Assembly (NCBI GenBank): GCA_026168455.1
Contig: CM047428.1
Location: 86,880,594-86,944,593 of the forward strand
Length of the DNA: 64,000 nt
DNA from: Theocolax elegans
Taxonomy: Eukaryota; Arthropoda; Insecta; Hymenoptera; Cerocephalidae
Direction of reading: 5' to 3'
Shown: positions 1 to 13,511 of the stretch, piece by piece
Position numbering within the stretch: position 1 is the first letter of the stretch
How the letters are laid out: the number at the start of each line of letters is the position of its first letter
Notes under the pieces: model-generated
Told to the model about the DNA's origin: nothing
Database searches by the model: none
What the model saw: only the letters and a program-made list of their open reading frames with translations
Position numbers and translations under genes: made by a program

Positions 1-252
1 TATTTACACATTCACGTAGAATTTTTGAATAAGATTAAAAAAATCTCTCTGGTAGAATCGTTATGCAAATATACAATACATAAAATTTAAAAATTTTTCC
101 CGGTCGTGCAATTTAGATGATATATTTAAAGCACGCGTTTGAAATGGAAATTCTCGTAAAGATTTTCAATTATTTAAAATGTATAACTATGATTTTCTAA
201 TACTCATATACTGGTTAAAATATTTTAATATTACAAGTTACTTTCTCGACCA

Positions 253-266
253 TACACTGAGAAAAA
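253..266 (+). repeat. TACACTGAGAAAAA motif, possible end of a small DNA transposon
   Basis: The same TACACTGAGA word occurs at 41371 and 43301. At 43301 it pairs with an inverted partner at 44249-44262. No inverted partner was found for this copy, so its extent is unknown. Confidence 0.35.
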
Positions 267-2220
267 AAAATAGAAATTTTTACTATAAAAGTACCATATT
301 TTCTAGCACGGTAGTATCACAGTTATATATTTTTAGCAGACTTTATCAAAAAATTTACAGTACTTTTTACTAGAAAATCTGGCTAGAGACACTAAAAATA
401 ATGAAATTATTTAACCATATGGAAATAGTAATATTCATCATACATTATAGTAACGATTATTAAAAAATTAGAAATTTTTCAGTTCGACAATAAAACAGAA
501 ACAACAGTTAAATTACAATTATTTTATTGAAATAAATATCACAATTCTGTTTTATTCCAATAAATTACATATTATTATTATTGCAATCAGCTATTACAGA
601 AAACAAAATTTTGCTTATCCTTATAATTAAACAATAAATAAAACATTTTATTTTGCAAGCAGTTTAAATTTAGTTCAAAAGACATTTCGTAAGTTACGAT
701 TTAAATAAAACTAATTTTTTGTATTATTATTTCATTATATCAAATTTTGTATTCTTACTTTGCAAATACATAGCGAAATTAATACTAAATAAAAAAAATA
801 GAAGTAGTGACTATATATTTATCACAATTTTTCCTTGTTAAATATCGTAAATATTTCTCAACAGATATAGTAAAAAATTCCAGTAAATTGTGCCATATAT
901 TTTGAACTAGTTTACTATAATTTCTTTATACAAAATATTGGAGTATTAACTATAAAATTTAGTGATTGGAACAATAAATTTTATAAGTAAAACTATAAAT
1001 TCAGTATATATTACTAAGATTCGTTTTACCATGCAAAATAGTAAATTTTCCAAGCAAATTTTTTTCAATGAACCATAGGTTACGTATATATAAGTACATC
1101 ATAGACCTTCGATTAATATATTATTAACAATTTTATCAAAACGACGACAATGTGACAATTACGTATACACGTATTAGAAAATTAAAAATACCGTGTAAAC
1201 TTAATGATCTTTAATATCGTTACTTTTAATAGGATATAAATAAATTTAACGTGTTCTACACACAACCGCGCCATATGTGTATGCACCGTATGTAATGAAG
1301 TTATAAAAGTTCGATGCTAAAATAAACGTTTTCAATAAACGCGTGCGCGCACACCCACAAGGGCGTATTATAATTAACAACAAATATTTACATAAAACGA
1401 GAGTTCATAATAATAAAAAATAATCTTTAAAATATAGCTCATCATTTTTTTCTTACCCTCGATTATGTAGAGAGCTATATATGTACGATCAGAGAAAAAA
1501 AGAGAACCTTTCGAAGACGGAGAAAAAAGACTGTACAATTAATATTAACTGTTATACATTTATAAAGCATTGTTCCCCTCGATAAATCATCTCGACAGAA
1601 TTTATATACGTGACTGAAATATATTCCCAATCGTAAAGTGTTATATTATCGTATAGGATGTATATGTATATGTATAATTTGTATGTGTATTGTACATCTA
1701 TACGTAACGCGTACTCCGTGCGAAAATTAAAATTAATTAAATTAAAAAGTAATTAATTAAAAATATATAATCGTAACACTTATGAAGATTTGATTCGTAA
1801 GGTTCGTAAGGTTCATCGTATTGCCATAGTCCAACAAACACACAGACACACATACGCCCACATATACACACACAAAACAAGTGAAAACTACTCAAAAGTT
1901 TGAAAAGTCGTATCGTTGTGTGCAGTAGCTTTCCGAGACAAGAATAATAACTTTACAATAGTTTTGAATTGTTTGAACGGAGAAAGGTCAAAGTACAAGC
2001 TTAAATATAAGTATATACAGGATCCCGTTACCTTGCTTACACACGCAATTATTTTTTACGAGCATGTGTATAAGGTCAACCCGAAGATAAGGGGTAAAAC
2101 ATATTTTTGTTTGGTATTTGTACCGAATATACGTACCTCGCGTTACTCCAGAAAAAAAGAAGAAAAAAGTTTCAATGTTGCCAAGTTTTCAAAGAGCATT
2201 TGTGTATATATGTTTGAAAA

Positions 2221-2257
2221 GGGATTGGGGGAAGGGGGGAGGGGGGGGGGGAGGGGG
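2221..2257 (+). repeat. G-rich run, potential G-quadruplex
   Basis: A 37-bp tract contains several runs of 3 to about 12 G separated by one to three A/T bases, inside otherwise AT-rich DNA. It satisfies the usual G3+N1-7 pattern on the plus strand. Relative to the minus-strand DIRAS gene the transcript would be C-rich. Confidence 0.6.
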
Positions 2258-5200
2258 CTATAAAACCGGAAAGTGCATTTCGGAGTTGGATAGTTAGATA
2301 GCGTGGCTCGTAAATTTCAAATACAAGCTTACGAATTTACTATCCAGATTTTGATTATCGTTGTAAATGCTTTCTCTCACTCGATCGAGAGAGACAGAGT
2401 GCGAAAGAGAAATAGAGAGAGAAGAGAGAGAGAGAGATCTTGTTATTTATGATTCGATACTTTCCGACACGTGTATCACACATGCCTTATTATTACCAAT
2501 TTGAGGATTATTAAGAGTATGTCAAAGGTAATCAGAAATTCAAATTACCCGCGTTCGTGATTTTTTAGACGAAATCTATTAATTTTACAAATTTTAATGT
2601 ATTATACTGGAAATCATAGGAAAAGAGTATATTTATTGTCGTTTCACGAATAAATCATGATTTGTGGGGAAAATCATAAACACTGTAAAACATGCAGAAC
2701 TGGACTTTATAACTTCAAAGCTACTCTTCACCACATAAATATTAATATTAAACATATTTTGTGGCAAAGACTCTTAAAAGACTTGTTAAATATTTAAGAC
2801 ATTTAAAATTATTCCTCACTCTGAACGCGATGCGATAGACGATAGTCGAGTTATAGGGATCTTACTTCAAAAACTCAAAAATAGTATCAATTAAAAATAA
2901 AAATAATTATTTTTTTTTACTTTTCTTTGGATTTTCTAGAAACATTTTCTTTCAAAAATAGTTACATATTAGACTACTTTATAAGTAAATAAAATTTTAA
3001 TAACATTTACATTTTAGATTACGAGTTTTTTTCTAAAAAATTAATCCATGAAATATTTTGAAATTTTTACAGCATAATGCTACAGCATAATTATTATGTT
3101 CTATTTCCACGATTTTTTTAACACATTTGATGCATTATTTTCAGAGATATAATGCTTAATAACTTAGGTAATAATAGATATTTTGAGGTGAAAAACAATA
3201 GCTACCAAAAAAGAGTATTCCAAAATTTCGAAAAATTTTGGACATAAAAACCTCAATTTTTTCACATTTTTATTTTTTAAATCAAATTTAGTCGATATAG
3301 TTACTTGAAATTTTTACAGTTAATGACCATTAGAAGGTTCCTTCATTATACATTTTTTCAACACATTTGACTGATTCATTTCCAAAATAAAAAGTATTTA
3401 AAAAAAAAAACATTTTTTTAAATAACAATAAAACTAATAGAGATAATTGGTCAATCCAAAATCAAGTCGATAGATTTTTTTATTTTCTATAAAGTATACA
3501 TACACACATTTATATCCGTATATATTATGACAAGTTATCGCAAAATTGACGGTAATGTAGTTATAAATCTTTTACCACGGGATTCATAGTGTAGAAAGAC
3601 AATTTTTAATTTTTCAAAACTTGATGATTTGCTTTCGCTAATTTTTGTTAAAATATAGGGAAGACAAGTAATAAAATTCTAATAAAATAAATAATTTATT
3701 TTGTTAAGTTTAATCCTGTGATTGTCGATAAGTGCACGTCGATTACCTGCATGCATATGATAAATTAGTCCACCCAAATGAGCTTGTACATTTTAATATC
3801 TTTTGAAAATCGATATCAACTGCAGTACAAATACATCCCTTTCTGCGTTGATAAAAAGTAAGGGTACAGTTTGTCGAATGTACCGTTTTCACTCTAGTAA
3901 ACAATTCACGATACGTTGTGAAATTGAATTTTTTACTTTTTTATTAACGTTTTCATTGTAAACATGCACCAATACGAGATGCAATTTTTCATCCTCGTAT
4001 AACTATTTTCAAGCTTGTTTGTTGTAGTAAAAAAAGCAAATGTATAGATATATAATCATAAATTAAACTTCTTTACCTGCTTACCAAAACTTGATTTTAA
4101 AAATTCAATCTTAATATTTAAATTCAATTCAAGTGCTTGTATAGAAATTAATGCATCGATGATAATCAACACAATAGATAAAAAAAAAGATTTTTCTCCT
4201 ATTGCATCCCCTAATTTAAAGATTCCATTTGTTCAAATTGCTTAACATTTTTTAGAATATTATCTATACTTGGGAAGCTTGCCTCCAAAATTTGTGCTAG
4301 GTATTGTAAAAAATTTGTATTGCTACTGTGTTGCTTCAACGGTTTGTTGTCAACGATGCAAACTTCAGATGCATAGAAATTATTATTATTATCTAAAATA
4401 TCTTGATGCTCGATTATTTAAAAGGAATAGTAAATCAATAACATTAAAACTATCGTTTGGACAAGCAACCGATTTCAAGTAGACACAAGAGATGAAAAAT
4501 ATTTAGATTATAAAAAAATATACATTGATCAATTGAATTTTTATAAATATCCGTTAACTAAACGCTTCAACTCGACATATCCTAAATTACTCATGTGAAT
4601 AATTCCAAGAATTCAATCGATTAACGTGTGTCAGCACATTTAAATATCATACCTATTATTCTTTCTATATACGCGAGTAAATTTAATAAATTTGACGCGG
4701 TCGTCTAGTACTTTTTTAAAATAAATGTAAATTGTTTCGTTTTTATATTCACTTTCCCGCGTGCGCGAGAAAAAATTATTACCGTGATTAAATTTTGTTT
4801 TTCAACGGGTTAATTTGTGGTGAACAACAGCGGTCAACGCATTACGAAACGAAATTACAAACTCAATTATGCTTCAATTGCGTTTAACGCTAACGTTTCG
4901 TAATTAATTTATACAGTTTTATACAACTACGAGCTACAGCTTTCCTTCATAGAACTTCGATAAAGAGTTTTCCAATTTTCAACGTTTCCTTCCTTTTTCT
5001 TTCTATTTAATTATTATTACCAAATATAATAAAATATTCGAAATATTCTAATTAGTATAGGTACACGTTTTTCTTTTGTTTCCGAGGTTGAAACGATTAT
5101 TTATACAACGTCGGACACGGTACGAACAGAGTGAAAAAGTTTTGTTCAATTAAGTCTACGTCGTCAAGATGATTTTCGTAGTTTAAACTTTTTAACGAGT

Positions 5201-8200
5201 AGACCGATAACGAGAGCGATTTATTTATTCGTAATAATATTACTCATTGGTTAATTTTATTTTTGTGTACAACGATGAGTTCATTTTGGTGTATAAAAAT
5301 ATCCCGAAAGTCCAAATGAACGTTTTGATCGTCGCGTGTACACGCGGCTAAGGGATTAAATCGATATTTGGTCAGCCGGCGATAAACAACACGTCTATAT
5401 ACGCCTGTACTTTTCTTAAAAACGAAGATTTATTATTTCGATAATTTAGACCAAGAATAGAGAGGTTTGTTATGACAACTCCGTAATTTAAGACAAAAAA
5501 TAGTTTCGATAAACATCGATATTCCCAATTTCTATAATAGGATAATTAGATTATTATTATTATATCATAATTTTTCTGTATGTAACGTAAATATAATTAT
5601 AAATATAATCTATGTAAAATTAGAAAAATAGAGTTAAAAATATTTCACTCTAGTTTAAGTTTAAGTGCATGTGACATAATGTTCTATAATACTTTGGTGA
5701 TTAAGAAATAAAAATAAACTTTTTAATTTTTAAATGTCCTAATAATTTGTTGCACTATAAATAATACTTTTGTGACTTATTACACGGAGATTAAAATGAA
5801 GATAGTAAAAATATCCAAAGTCGTTATTTAGATCAAATTAATTTTTTTTATTGTTTCGCGCTACTTGGTTTTACATGGCGTCTTTGCGAAAAACTGTTGA
5901 AAATACATTCATCAGTGGCGGTTATATCAATTGAATCCGGGATACTTCCCAGAAGCAGAGAACATATAAAAAATGATCACTGACAAAATGTTATCAATAG
6001 CATATATTTTTTATTTTATATGAAATTCAATTTCAATGACAATATGTTACGAAGAATGACAACGTTATTAATGTAATCCACTAGCGGATCTGTCGGTAAC
6101 AAATAAAAGTATACGTTCCATTGTAGAAATTTACCATTTGAAGGTTAAATAAAACTCTAATTTTGGCATTTATTGGGCATTTTATGACACTTGGCCATTT
6201 TTTGGCTTAAAAAGCGTTACATTAATGGTCACATTTCTAGTAGGGTTAGGCTGAATGTTAATATTTCGCGTAAAACTTTGTATAATGATCACAAAATTGA
6301 ATCAAAGTATACAATTGAACAAAAAGTACAATGGTCCTCTTAAAAATAATGATAATAGGTAATATCCAGAAAAACGTTTCGAAGGTACCACCGTAACCTC
6401 GCTCGACCACGGATTTCGTTTCTACTGAAATGGTAGAGGAAAAAAATTTCAACAAGTTCATGGTTAAATTTACGAGCATTTCTGTACACGAATATTACAT
6501 GAATTTAAAATATTCTAAGAACTTGATGGTAATTTCTGCATAGATACTTAGAGGTATAAAATATGAGAATAAATTAAAAAATTCAAATAAAAACAGGACA
6601 TATTCCGCGATTATCATGAATTTAATAATAATTTTTTATAATATTTTTTTCTTCGTGTATTCGGTATTTGTTCTATTTATTATACGCAGAATACGATAAT
6701 TCCGTTTAATACAAATGTTTATAAAATGGATAATTCTTTTTGTTTGAATTTTTTTTCTCAATTATACAGAGTAATAATACCTTAATTATTAATTACGAAA
6801 TAGAAATTTGAATTATTACATTTTAGTGTTTAGAAAATACAAACAAAATAGTTATTTTTTTTTTAATTTGACCATTAGTTAAGTAATTACACACCACCTA
6901 ACGGAAGTGAAACACGTCCTATCCACTAATTGATAGTCTTTTTGTATCTTTGGATCGCACAATCTGAATTTCAGGATTTCCAGGTTCAAATTTAACACTC
7001 ATGCCCGATGGGTCAATTTTTATTGAAATACCAAATTTCCCACATTTTTACTGAGTGCCTATTTAACGTTACTGAATTATCATCAGTTAGAATTTTTCAA
7101 TTATATTATAAATATACTCCATTTTCATTTAATTTAATTCGAGCGAGCTTGTGTATAGAAATTGTTTTATTTTCAAACAATTAAGATATGGCGGTATAGC
7201 TGTACGAGTGTGTGTGCGTGTTAGTTTATTTATACTATATTAAAAATCCGAACTTTTCGCGAAAGTGGCACTTTATCTGTCTATGCGTGATTACACCTTA
7301 AAAATGCTCGAATCCAGCAATCGTCCACATGGTTAGAAAAACGTATAGTCAAAGCGAATCGCTTCGTTATTTCAACCTTCCCTGTTTCAACGGTTGATAC
7401 ATACACACACAGTTCGTGGCGCAAGTCAAACAAAGTCTCGGAATTTCATAGAGAAGTAGTTGCACACGAGTAAACTATATGTGTAATGTAAATATTGCAC
7501 CTTGGTAACTAGTAGTGCTGTGGCGCAACGTCCGTTGCACCTATGTAAATATTCCATTGACTTCCTTTTCGCGGCCTCGATCCTGAATTCTCTGTATATT
7601 TGGCAAACCCTCTTTTCCCCTTTACGACGACGACGACGACGACGACAAGAACAATAAACGGCCGAAAATAAAATGCACAGTTCACGACTGTGCACCACCG
7701 TCTGTGTATGTGTGTGTACGTCATGCCTCTGGCGCCTTGTGAATCTTAGATGCAACCTGCACTTTATTTATATATTTTTAACCGTTTAATCCCCTTTTCT
7801 TTTTCTTTTTTGTAAACGCGCAGTGGGGATGTACTGTTGCACATTTATCGCGATAAATACGTACATGTGTAGCTTAACGATACCAATACAACTCTTGTAC
7901 TACTTTAACTATTATTATCTACTAGTTGACCTTGTATTTTTAGTTTAAGGATTTTAGATTCGGATGGTAAGAAACAAATTTTACATATCCTTACAAGTTT
8001 CTTAGAGTCAAAAAGTCACTCGAAGCTTACGCCAAAACTCATTTACTATATTTTGCCGAGTCAACAAATCAGCAATTTTCCACTCGGAGAAGAACATTGA
8101 TATTGAGGTTATGTTTGTGATCATGATCTTGACTTTTTAATTATGACGCTTAAATTGATTAGAATTAGTTTTTTCTTTAAACAAATAATTTTTTTATATT

Positions 8201-11086
8201 TAATCAAAGAATTTTTAAGTAATTTTGGTATTCAATGAGAAAATTAATTTTACTAGATTTTATTACACAAATTTAAATATATATAATCATCTATCTTTTA
8301 AATATTACTGTTACCTAGTAGGTAATAACAAAACAAAACATATTTTGTAATTTTTAGTAAAAGAGATTTCTCGGTGTATTATTTTCTTTGATGTTTACCG
8401 TATAAAAACCTTGTCTATCACGTTCAATTTTATTTATTTTCTTAGCGAAATGTTTGTTCAACATTTTCAACAATTACCATTACAATATACGAATTTACTA
8501 GAATTATTCTTGACGCTGTTGTTAAAAATAAATTAATTTTGTAAGGTAAATAAAAATATATCACATATACAGCAGCATTTTGTACGTATATGTATATATT
8601 AAATCTTACTAAAGACGTATATTATTTAAACTCGAAATCTCGTCGTGTAATTAAATATGAAAAGTTCCGGTTCACTTCTATACATGAAATAAGGACACTA
8701 TTTTTAAATATTTACCTTTTGGTATATAGTACATAACGCATCTATCTAATTCAAAGAGAATTTATCATTTGCTAAAACAGGTATAATTCAGGACGCTATA
8801 TATAGTAAAAGGAAAAAATCGGTCATTTAGAAACTTAATGTAGTTAGTAAATTTTCTAAGAGTTGTAGTTTTCTTTTTTTTGTAACTTATATACTTTATA
8901 CATTTAATTTCCGAGGTATACATAAACCAGCCGTTACGGATTCTAATAAAAACTTTCAAACTATTAATTTTTTTAATCAATATGTATTAAAACATTTTAA
9001 TTATTATTTCCATTAGGTATTGAATGTAATTATGCTTATTAAAAATAAATTACTATCTAATTCCTTGAAATAATGTCGAATTTTTACAAGTAAATTTTGT
9101 TACTAAAAGTTATTTATTTTTATAAAAAAAATTAGTAAGTTAATTGTTTATTTGGAAATTTTTTTGTAATCAACTGATACACTCGGTACCAAAATTTTCC
9201 AACATAATCCAGGCACTACAGCATAAGTATACCTCAAAAAACACGATTGCAAAATTATTGTAAATAATTATAAACCATTGTAAAGACCAGTTAAATAATT
9301 TTTTATTTAAATATTTTTAACGATTTTATATAATTATGTTATATATTTAAGTGTATTGAATACAAGTTGTATTATTACTGTTAAAAATTCAAGTCTCGTT
9401 TGGTAATATTATTTCTCAGATATTTTGCGATGTGTAAATTGCTGAAAAATTTTGTTACAAAATGCCATAATCCGTTAAAACAGTAAAAATATAAATAAAT
9501 AAATATGGTTTAAATATATTTTGTATTATATTCCAATTAAGCAGTGTATTAAGATCACGTTTTCTTGTTAATTGCTAAAAATTGAGCCTCTTTTCTGGAG
9601 TGACATAAGTGACTAAAATTAATATATTGTTTGAAAAATGACATATTAATTTCTGAATTATGTTTTTAACCAACAATCTACAACTGATTAATCAATTCAG
9701 GGGATTAATAAAATAGGGGAAAAAATATAAAGATAGTAGTATAAGAAATAGTGATGGTTTATTAATATACAGAAACCGGGCGTGATAAAGAAAAGAAAAG
9801 AACGACGCGATTGTCAATGGCCTGGTTAAAGAGGTATATATGTAACATAACACTGACACAAAATAAGCCATAATACACGTAAAAGTAGAATCTAATTATA
9901 TATACGTTTTACAAGTGCAATATTCACGTGTGGTGGTTCAAAGCCGATCGCAAACTGTCGCGTATATAATTAAAAATTAACTCTATACATGCGGCTATAT
10001 TTACTATCAACCGGATTAAGCAATCGTTTCGTCTCTCGGTTCTTACAGCTCGAGCCTCCTCCTCCTCCTCGCTCTCTTTCTCTCTCTCTCTCTCTAACTA
10101 AACCAGCGTATATATAAAATCGATAGAGTTTATACTTTATCGCGATTCTATATATTAGAGGTGAAACACCCAATCATTCACGCTTCGATAATCACTATTC
10201 TTTCTTTCGAACAACTTTCTCTCTCTCTCTCTCTTTCTCTCTTACGTGTTAAGTAATACACGGTTTTACATAGTCGGGAATTATTATTTTTCGAGCGTTA
10301 AACATTTAAGACACGTTAATAATTTGAGAAAATAAAAAAAATTTATATCGATTGAATATTATACAGATTTTCTTACATACAATGCATATATTCGCGTTAT
10401 TAATGCAATATCGCAATTCGGTATGATAACGTAGTATTGCGATATTAGAAAAATATATCATTTGTACCTATTCCTGCGGATAAGGAGAACCCAATTTTAA
10501 AAATACGGTTTGAAAAAAGAGATATCAGGAATCATCGTGTTTACAAAAAACAACGGTAATAAAACTGAATGTCAGCTGATAGTCAATTGTCTGTATAAAA
10601 ATGTCCAACAGCATCAACGGGGACGCGTATTTTATCATCCGCAGGAATACATTTACTTTGATACTTGAATAACTTTTATACAAAAAAATGAAGAAGACGT
10701 AAAGCCAATTATTTTCCTTTTATCGATTTGTAGATTTAACGAAAATTAACAAAAAGAAGAATTCTTTCTACCCTCAGGAATCGTGTTAATCCAACATTTT
10801 CGATTATCATAACTAATCCCAAATATATACAATATTTCTGTACATTTATGAATATCAACTTTATTCATTTGATTATTTTAATACAGTCATTCTTAAAATA
10901 CATTATACATCGTGTATGTGTGTTGCGTCCCTTACAAAGTATTTTTTATGTAATTATTTATTATTATAGAGTATAATGATTACACTCTTCGTTATATTAT
11001 AAAATACACACACAGACTGTGTAAGATTTTGGTGCACAGGAAAATGGGAGGAAAATTTATTCATCTATGCAAACTGTAATACGCGA

Positions 11087-11106
11087 CGATGATAAATTTA
11101 TCATCG
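11087..11106. repeat. Perfect 20-bp palindrome
   Basis: The arm CGATGATAAA is followed directly by its reverse complement TTTATCATCG, with no spacer. No function can be assigned. Confidence 0.6.
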
Positions 11107-13373
11107 ACGTAACGCAATTGTACAATGCAAGTGCATTTGTTAAAAAGACAACAATTAAAAAGGTAAATTAACCGACCAATATAACGAGATATATTTTTAA
11201 TTGAATATATTTCGTTTCTGTGTTCGTTAAATCTACATCACTATCCAAGTAAAAATTTGTTTTAAATTACGGCTAATTTTAATCTCCCTCGGAATGAGGT
11301 TATTTAAATTATGCAATCTCAAAAAAAAGTGAATCGATCGATCATTCTATACGTTTTTGTATCATAAGTCGTATAGGTATATAGGTACGCAATTTTAATT
11401 CGGTATATACGGGAACGCGTGCGTGCGCAAGATGTTTTGTAAACAAAATGATAGTGTACGACGACAAAAAATAGACTGTCACCGTTATTCTTCAGCTAAC
11501 ATTGATTTCCTTTTTTTCTTCTCGTTCGATATTTCAATTTTAGTGCAGTCGATATATACATATATACACACATATTCTACATTAACTTTCAAACGATTTT
11601 TTTTTCGTAAATAATGAAGGACAAAGTAAAATTAATTTTATGACATACCATTTTAAAAAGTATATCCTATATATAGGTATACCGCCTTGCAAATTAATTA
11701 GTTCGGTACATAATAACGAAAGAAAAAAAGATACATCATTGACCAACTTTGAAATTAATACAGAGCACATCGGAAATTCAACAAATCCATTAATTTAAAC
11801 GTACGTGTCATCTCGCACATGATCTACATATAAGTATATGCACTTGCATCGATTACAACACGATAACATTTAATTTTTCGGTAGAACTTTAAGATTCGCT
11901 AAAACTTTTTCCCAAGGAATGAAATAAATTACAAGATTTTATCGATTCATCTCTCTCTCTCTATTTTTAACATTGCCAACCTCTCTTTTATAAATCGAGG
12001 TGCAATTTTTATGATGCACACGTAGACGATCTTTTCGACCAACTTAATCATATTGAATTTTTGATAATGTCGTTAATCTTTCAGGGGGCTTCTCTTTCTC
12101 CCTGTATTTCGGTATTTCGGTCTGTGTGTAGGACACGTAAATTTTCTAGTAACGAAGAAAAAAGGAAAGATGTTTTCTCGCGTGTATAAGTCGCTTGAGA
12201 TATCAACTGTCTATTTTTAGTTTAGGAAAATCTTGCAAAACTGTATACTTGGACGAGATTTTCTTTTAGATTCTTTTTTCTCAAATCAATGTAAACATCG
12301 ACGCCTGTCATTATTATTTGTATCTTTTTATGTACTGACATTGTTCAAGTAAATTTATAATTGCAAAAAGTACTCGTGTGAAATTTTTCCTAAAAAATGT
12401 TGATCCAAGGTTTATTATCCGAGCAAATTAACAATCGTAATAAAAGGAAACGTATTTCATTTTTTTTTGTTGAAATACATTTTAACATGGTAAAGAATAG
12501 CACTGCAAGGTAGCATTCGAGAGGTTTTGAACCTCATGGATTATTTATCGTTCAGATGAATTTTAAACCCAGCCTATGTTACCAGGAAATATTACACGTT
12601 AACTTAAGTATTCACGATGGATTTATTGATATATACTTTATAATGAAATAAGTTGAGTATATATCAACCTGTGTACTTGTAATAAAAATATATAACTAAA
12701 TAGTCGGAAAAAATTTGATATTTAATTGTTAATCGATACGAAAGAAGCTTGGAGAGCTAATTTATCAAAATAATTAATAATTGAAAAGAATTTGTAGATG
12801 ATCTGTTGATAGTAAATAAATATTGAAAGATATAAAAAAAGAAAGGAACGTACGTTATCCGTTAATTAAAAAGTAAATAGCGAAACTAATTTTTAGGCGT
12901 CGCATCTTCTCAAGAGAAACTTGTAATTATTTATTTAATTATAGCGTGTTAGGTATATACTTTCTTACGCCGTAGTATATCAATGATTTCGATAAATATA
13001 TTGAAAAGAAAGGAATGAAAAATAGTGATATTTGATTGGATTATTTATATCTGTGGTGAGTAACGTTTCGGCGTAATCGACGTAATCGGCGTAATAGTGT
13101 CGAAACTGAAAGGTAGTGCAAGCACCAAGCAGCAAGCCCAGTGTGGATGAAACGTCGGTCACGAGGTCGCGTGGTGCACCCAACGAGGAAAATGGCATCG
13201 AGTCGGTGTCGGTGTCCGGAGAAAGGGGAAGGTCAGGCGTTTGCACAGAGGAAAAGAGGAAAAGAGGAAAAGCTGCACCGGCGATGCAGGTACGGAAAAA
13301 GGGGGTGGGTATGGCGTATGGGGGTAGGGCAGAGAAGAGAGACATGCAGCACATGCCCGTATCGTAGACGTAC

Positions 13374-13511
13374 CTGTCTGTAAGTGTCCTCGATGGTGGG
13401 TACGTAGGACTCGCGGAAAGTGCCCCTCACGAACCGTAGGACGAGGGAGCTCTTGCCGACCCCACCGGCACCGAACACCACGACCCGATAGTCGTTGCTC
13501 TGCTCCGGCAT
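13374..13511 (-). CDS. Di-Ras family small GTPase, first coding exon (partial gene)
   Basis: DIRAS proteins are Ras-like GTPases of the plasma membrane, mostly neuronal, with low intrinsic GTPase activity. This exon encodes the first 46 residues, beginning [20 protein letters not shown]. It carries the P-loop GAGGVGKSS (residues 14-22) and the effector/switch I segment [10 protein letters not shown] (about 35-44). The exon ends ACAGACAG followed by a GTACGT donor, phase 1 after Q46 being complete at a codon boundary. The ATG at 13511 has A at -3. The frame is open upstream but has no earlier ATG. The remaining exons (G2-G5 motifs and the C-terminal tail) are not visible to the left, so they probably lie outside the window. 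The short conserved start and P-loop identify the DIRAS subfamily confidently; DIRAS1 versus DIRAS2 orthology cannot be decided. Confidence 0.88.

Larger units (their letters stand above)
1..13373. other. AT-rich non-coding stretch, probably intron 1 of the DIRAS-like gene
   Basis: No exon is recognisable on either strand. I looked on the minus strand for the rest of the Ras fold that must follow the DIRAS first exon (the DTTG switch II motif, the NKCD base-recognition motif, the SAK motif) and did not see it, so the next exon probably lies beyond the left edge. The stretch contains CT/GA microsatellites near 2400, 10070 and 10215, a GAC repeat near 7626-7646, a G-rich run at 2221-2257, and a TACACTGAGAAAAA motif at 253. 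Open frames here are short, of low complexity, and show no splice-phase consistency. Confidence 0.5.

Noticed and set aside
1916..2263. 115-codon plus-strand frame
   Set aside because: No recognisable domain, ends in the G-rich run, no supporting splice sites or neighbours.
6970..7010. GGTTCAAAT resembling a tRNA B box
   Set aside because: It does not fit GGTTCRANYCC at the final bases and no acceptor stem or A box can be drawn.
7426..7755. 109-codon minus-strand frame with polyarginine
   Set aside because: Polyarginine comes from a GAC/GTC microsatellite and a second frame is open over the same DNA; no domain is seen.
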